Source of the DNA: Rouxiella silvae
GTDB lineage: Bacteria; Pseudomonadota; Gammaproteobacteria; Enterobacterales; Enterobacteriaceae
Assembly (NCBI RefSeq): GCF_002093625.1
Contig: NZ_MRWD01000030.1
Location: forward strand, 1 to 61,029
Direction of reading: 5' to 3'
DNA: 61,029 nucleotides
Shown: piece after piece, positions 57,592 through 61,029 of the stretch
Numbering within the stretch: position 1 is the stretch's first letter
How the letters are laid out: each line of letters begins with the position of its first letter
Notes under the pieces: model-generated
Databases searched by the model: none
Told to the model about the DNA's origin: nothing
The model's input: only the letters and a program-made list of their open reading frames with translations
Made by a program: the position numbers and the translations under genes

Positions 57592-58470
57592 ATGCCTAAT
57601 CGTTATCAGGCGTTCGAAACGCTCAAAAAGCATCAAGCTATATTGCACGACAGCGTGCATCTAGGCTCGGGCATGCAGTTGGCTGCCTGGTCGAATAAGC
57701 ACGATATCGTGACTCAGGAAGACCCCGATCACCACACGCTTAGCCTCTACATCGCCGACGGATACGAGTGTTATCACAAAACTCGTTCAGGATGGCAAAA
57801 CGGCGGAGGCCCCGATCGATTTTGTTTGATGCCGAAACATAACGTGTCGAGTTGGGACGTGCGCGGCGATCTGTCGTTTGTGCACATGTATTGCACTGAT
57901 GAACACCTGCGCAAGGTGATTGAGCAAACCTGGGATCGCAGTCCTGCAAGCCTGTTGGTTGACGAGATCACTTTTCGAGAAGACGCGCAAATAACCCAGC
58001 TTTATCGTCATTTTTTGCTGAGTTGCCAGTGGCAGGAAAACAGCAATCAGCTGATGTTGAGTTCGGCGACCAACCTGTTGGTGACACATTTGGCTCGCCA
58101 ATATACGCAGCTCCAGTGGGCGCTTCCCACCGTGCGCGGCGGCTTATCGCCGTCGGTATTAAATCGGGTGAAGGAGTATATTCACGGTCAGCTTGCCGCG
58201 CCGCTGCAACTGGCGGAACTGGCCGAAATCGCCGGACTGAGCGAGTTTCACTTTGCACGGATGTTTAAACAGTCTATGGGCATCGCGCCGCATCAATACG
58301 TAATGAATGCGCGCATTATTCGCGCCGAAAGCCTGCTGTACAACACAGAGCTTGATATCACCACCATCGCACTGGACTGCGGATTCAGCTCAACCAGCCA
58401 CTTCAGCAATCGCTTTAAATCTCTGCGCGGCGTTTCCCCTTCTACCGTTCGCCAGGCCTCCCTGCGCTAA
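57592..58470 (+). CDS. AraC-family transcriptional regulator
   Basis: 292 residues: N-terminal cupin-like effector domain (YECYHKTRSGWQNGGGPDRFCLMPKHNVSSWDVRGDLSFVHMYC) and two C-terminal helix-turn-helices (LAELAEIAGLSEFHFARMFKQSMGIAPHQYVMNARI; ITTIALDCGFSSTSHFSNRFKSLRGVSPSTVR). Start chosen at 57592; the frame is open upstream but runs through the repeats. Likely controls the divergent EamA exporter. Confidence 0.87.
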   Translation: MPNRYQAFETLKKHQAILHDSVHLGSGMQLAAWSNKHDIVTQEDPDHHTLSLYIADGYECYHKTRSGWQNGGGPDRFCLMPKHNVSSWDVRGDLSFVHMYCTDEHLRKVIEQTWDRSPASLLVDEITFREDAQITQLYRHFLLSCQWQENSNQLMLSSATNLLVTHLARQYTQLQWALPTVRGGLSPSVLNRVKEYIHGQLAAPLQLAELAEIAGLSEFHFARMFKQSMGIAPHQYVMNARIIRAESLLYNTELDITTIALDCGFSSTSHFSNRFKSLRGVSPSTVRQASLR

Positions 58471-58555
58471 TCCTCAAAATTATCTCTCCGTTATGCCATT
58501 GCCCGCTTTTCAGTGATAGGTTATTTAAGTCTGATAATCGAGGGTGATAACGTAA

Positions 58556-59095
58556 ATGTTCCAGTCTGCTCCGCAAATAGAAACGCCGAGGTTGCTGCTG
58601 AGAGGCCACCTTTTCGAAGATTTTAATGTTATTGCCGCGCTCTGGGCTGACCCAGACATGGTGCGATTTATCAGCGGAGTACCTTCAACGCGTGAGGCAA
58701 GCTGGAGCCGGTTTTTACGGTATATCGGCCATTGGAGGTTGATGGGGTTCGGCTATTGGGTGATTGTTGATAAGAATTCAGGCCGCTTCGTCGGTGAAAT
58801 AGGCTTTGCCGATTATCAACGCGATATGCAGCCTTCAATGGACAATATGGCTGAAATGGGCTGGGTGCTGAGTCCCGAATTTCACGGTAAAGGTTACGCA
58901 AGCGAGGCGGCAGAATCAGCTTTGGCGTGGGCCGACGACAATCTTCAGCGGCCGGTCTGCTGCATTATTGCGCCCGAGAATGTTCCATCACTGCGCCTGG
59001 CAGATAAAAATGGATTTATCGCTCAGACAGACACACGCTATCAGAATTCTACAGTGCGCCTTTTTACTCGCCCTGTTAAAAACAATAAACAGTAA
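58556..59095 (+). CDS. GNAT-family N-acetyltransferase (RimJ/RimL-like)
   Basis: 179 residues; IETPRLLLRGHLFEDF start, and acetyl-CoA site MGWVLSPEFHGKGYASEAAESALAWA (Q/R-x-x-G-x-G/A-type loop GKGYA). Acceptor unknown. 25 bases before a GST gene on the same strand; probably co-transcribed. Confidence 0.87.
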   Translation: MFQSAPQIETPRLLLRGHLFEDFNVIAALWADPDMVRFISGVPSTREASWSRFLRYIGHWRLMGFGYWVIVDKNSGRFVGEIGFADYQRDMQPSMDNMAEMGWVLSPEFHGKGYASEAAESALAWADDNLQRPVCCIIAPENVPSLRLADKNGFIAQTDTRYQNSTVRLFTRPVKNNKQ

Positions 59096-59120
59096 TACTT
59101 GCGGATGGAGAAGGCAGATT

Positions 59121-59744
59121 ATGTTGAAAATTCTAGGAAAATCTATCTCGATTAACGTCCGCAAGGTTCTGTGGACTTGTCACGAGCTAGGGCTAGACTA
59201 TACCCATGAAGAGTACGGCGGCGATTTTACCTCTACCCAAACCCCTGAGTTCAAGGCGCTGAACCCCAATTCACTGGTGCCGGTGATTATTGACGGTGAT
59301 TTTGTACTGTGGGAGTCCAACGCTATTTGCCGTTATTTAGTGGCAAAGGCCGGCCGACAGGACTTACTGCCCGAAGATCCGCAAAGCAGGGCTAAAGTAG
59401 AACAGTGGATGGACTGGCAACTGGGTGACCTAAACAACGCTTGGCGCTATGCGTTTATGTCTTTGGCACGCCACAGTCCGCAGCATACCGACCCAGACCT
59501 GTTGGCTAACAGCATCAGCGAATGGAACCGGCTGATGGAAATTGTTGAACAGCAGTTGCAGGAGAAGGGGGACTACATTCTTGGCGACAGCTTTACGCTG
59601 GCCGATGTGGTCATTGGCATGTCGGTCAATCGTTGGGTGATGACGCCGATGACCCGTCCGACGCTTTCTGCCGTGTTTTCTTACTATGAAAGATTGAATC
59701 AACGCGAAGGATTTAAGCTTTTTGGCCGCAACGGCAACGTGTGA
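59121..59744 (+). CDS. Glutathione S-transferase family protein
   Basis: 207 residues. N-domain KILGKSISINVRKVLWTCHELGLDYTHEEYGGDF, SLVPVIIDGDFVLWESNAICRYL; C-domain with GDSFTLADVVIGMSVNRW. The likely catalytic Ser/Asn lies in SISINVRK. Start at 59121 behind GGAGAAGG; the frame continues upstream into the acetyltransferase gene but the fold starts here. Confidence 0.88.
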   Translation: MLKILGKSISINVRKVLWTCHELGLDYTHEEYGGDFTSTQTPEFKALNPNSLVPVIIDGDFVLWESNAICRYLVAKAGRQDLLPEDPQSRAKVEQWMDWQLGDLNNAWRYAFMSLARHSPQHTDPDLLANSISEWNRLMEIVEQQLQEKGDYILGDSFTLADVVIGMSVNRWVMTPMTRPTLSAVFSYYERLNQREGFKLFGRNGNV

Positions 59745-59749
59745 TGGCG

Positions 59750-59783
59750 AAAACTGCCCCCTTCTGGAATCAGCAGGGGGCAG
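59750..59783 (-). terminator. Terminator of the reductase-like gene
   Basis: CTGCCCCCT / AGGGGGCAG 9-bp stem; read on the minus strand it is followed by TTTT. It also lies between the convergent GST gene and the reductase gene. Confidence 0.75.
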
Positions 59784-59789
59784 AGAATG

Positions 59790-60905
59790 CTATTTGAAGT
59801 CGACCATCATCAGCTCGGGAATAGAACGCCCGCGCGTTGAACTGACACATTTATCAATGTAAGTGGTAAAGGGCATTGGGCGTGGAATGCCCATGTCTAA
59901 CAGACGTTTATTATCAAATTTGACATTTAATTCTGCAAAGCCGCCATAAAGTTTAATGGCGCGAAGAATAATCTTATCGTTACAAGGTCCAAGAACGTCT
60001 TTAAATTGCTTGCGGTTCTCTGTGAATTCCTCGTAACTAATTTGTTGATAATCGTCAACAATAGCAGAGGTGTTATTGGCCTTGGCGATAAACTCGTCAA
60101 TAGCGTAAAAAGGCGTACACATCTCTTCACCGGAAGAAATATGATAGAAATTATGTGTTACTTCATCGCGCAGGCATAAATTAACCAGCACCATTGCACA
60201 GTAATCTACCGGAATAACGTCAATTTTGCTGTCTAAATGGCAGGTGAACTTTTTCAGTTTAAGCGCCATCAGGAATACCCAAAATATGCTGCTCGAAGGA
60301 CGGCAGCCGAACAGGGTATGTCCGACGATAATTGACGGTCGTGCTACCACAAATGGCAGGTCAGGGCAGTGCTCACGGATAAGATTTTCAATCGCTCGCT
60401 TGGAGGCAGTATACTGCACCAAGTCCTCGTTGTGCGCGTTGTCAGGCATGTTTTCATAAAACACGCTGTCTTTGTCCGGCATCGATGCCATCGCCGTGCC
60501 GACGTGTACAAAGCGCTTAAGGCTTTTTACTTTTGCCATCCGTTGAGCAAAAGCTAAAGAGCCATCAACGTTAACGCGCCACAGCGCCGGGTTATTTCCA
60601 AATGAAGCAATTGCCGCGCAGTTAATCACGTGAGTAACATTATCTATGCGATTATCTTGCGTAAAGGCATCCGGCTCGGAGAGATCGCCGATAAGAATAT
60701 TTTCTTCTTTTATTGAATCAAGTTGTTGCGAATTTAAACCAAATTTTTCCAAATTGGTTCTTATTCTCAGCAAGCCATCGGCAGGTGTTTGCGCGCGTAC
60801 TAATAACAGCAGATTCAATTCGTTTTTCTGATGTTGGCGCAATAGATGTTCGACAACGGCACCACCAACAAAGCCGGAGGCGCCTGTTATTAAAATGCTT
60901 GGCAT
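59790..60905 (-). CDS. Extended SDR, thioester/acyl-CoA reductase-like
   Basis: 371 residues. N-terminal Rossmann motif ILITGASGFVGGAVVEHLL, HVINCAAIASFG, and active-site Tyr-x3-Lys in VQYTASKRAIENLIREH; VVARPSIIVGH follows. This is the NAD-binding-4 (male-sterility / fatty-acyl-CoA reductase / NRPS-terminal reductase) type of extended SDR. No carrier-protein or synthetase gene is next to it, so the substrate is unknown. An NAD-dependent epimerase is the alternative. Upstream bases 60906-61029 are AT-rich promoter-like sequence without a gene. Confidence 0.78.
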   Translation of the reverse strand: MPSILITGASGFVGGAVVEHLLRQHQKNELNLLLLVRAQTPADGLLRIRTNLEKFGLNSQQLDSIKEENILIGDLSEPDAFTQDNRIDNVTHVINCAAIASFGNNPALWRVNVDGSLAFAQRMAKVKSLKRFVHVGTAMASMPDKDSVFYENMPDNAHNEDLVQYTASKRAIENLIREHCPDLPFVVARPSIIVGHTLFGCRPSSSIFWVFLMALKLKKFTCHLDSKIDVIPVDYCAMVLVNLCLRDEVTHNFYHISSGEEMCTPFYAIDEFIAKANNTSAIVDDYQQISYEEFTENRKQFKDVLGPCNDKIILRAIKLYGGFAELNVKFDNKRLLDMGIPRPMPFTTYIDKCVSSTRGRSIPELMMVDFK

Positions 60906-61029
60906 TATTAAATCTCAGCAGTTGACAGTCGGTGCACAGTATCACCTGCCGGTTAAACGATTCCTATACTAATTTTCAATGAAAATAAACGAATCATAAA
61001 CGATAAGGTGTATTTTTTAGTCAGTATTC

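Noticed and set aside
1-61029. CRISPR arrays, insertion sequences, prophage or tRNA genes
   Set aside because: No regularly spaced repeats, transposase or integrase-like proteins, or cloverleaf sequences were found in any intergenic region.

Overview
The window is a contiguous piece of an Enterobacterales chromosome. The gene order metA-aceBAK-iclR-metH, yjbB-lysC-pgi-psiE, ubiCA-plsB-dgkA-lexA-dinF-yjbJ-zur-dusA-pspG-qorA-dnaB-alr-tyrB and yjbQR-uvrA-ssb is the 90-92 minute region of Escherichia coli. Protein divergence from E. coli and the inserted genes fit a Yersiniaceae/Hafniaceae-type genus (Rahnella, Ewingella, Rouxiella or Serratia-like). The genus is a guess; the order is safe.

Layout. 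Positions 1-333 hold the 3' tail of a 5S rRNA gene with a duplicated tail-plus-terminator module. Positions 500-7500 carry metA behind a MetJ operator, the glyoxylate-bypass operon aceBAK and its regulator iclR. metH follows at 7.7-11.4 kb. Between metH and yjbB (11.47-17.85 kb) sits an accessory cluster: a GntR/UTRA regulator facing an operon for a binding protein, a cytosolic alkaline-phosphatase-superfamily enzyme, two permeases, an ABC ATPase and a HAD-IB phosphatase, directly followed by the phosphate exporter gene yjbB. A Pho-box-like site and a GntR/UTRA-type palindrome lie in front, and an ERIC element splits the operon. The cluster looks like an uptake-and-hydrolysis pathway for an unidentified organophosphate or phosphonate; it is the most interesting part of the window.

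Positions 19.6-39.1 kb are largely core: a PanS-type transporter, lysC with a lysine riboswitch, pgi, psiE, ubiCA, plsB/dgkA divergent, lexA-dinF with two SOS boxes, yjbJ, zur with a downstream GFA-family gene, dusA, pspG with a sigma-54 promoter, qorA, dnaB and alr. Between alr and tyrB is a small insertion: a periplasmic cyclohexadienyl dehydratase (PheC)-like gene, an Lrp/AsnC regulator and a YitT-family membrane protein. PheC makes phenylpyruvate, the substrate of the neighbouring TyrB.

Positions 43-61 kb mix core (yjbQ, yjbR, uvrA, ssb) and accessory genes: an AcuI-type reductase with its TetR regulator, a flavin/PNPOx-like protein, two glutathione S-transferases, LysR and AraC regulators each divergent from a likely target, a ZapE/AFG1 paralogue with a TauE/SafE permease, an unrecognised 164-residue protein, an SDR, an EamA exporter, a GNAT acetyltransferase and a reductase related to thioester/acyl-CoA reductases. 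No insertion sequence, prophage, CRISPR array, tRNA or broken core gene was seen.
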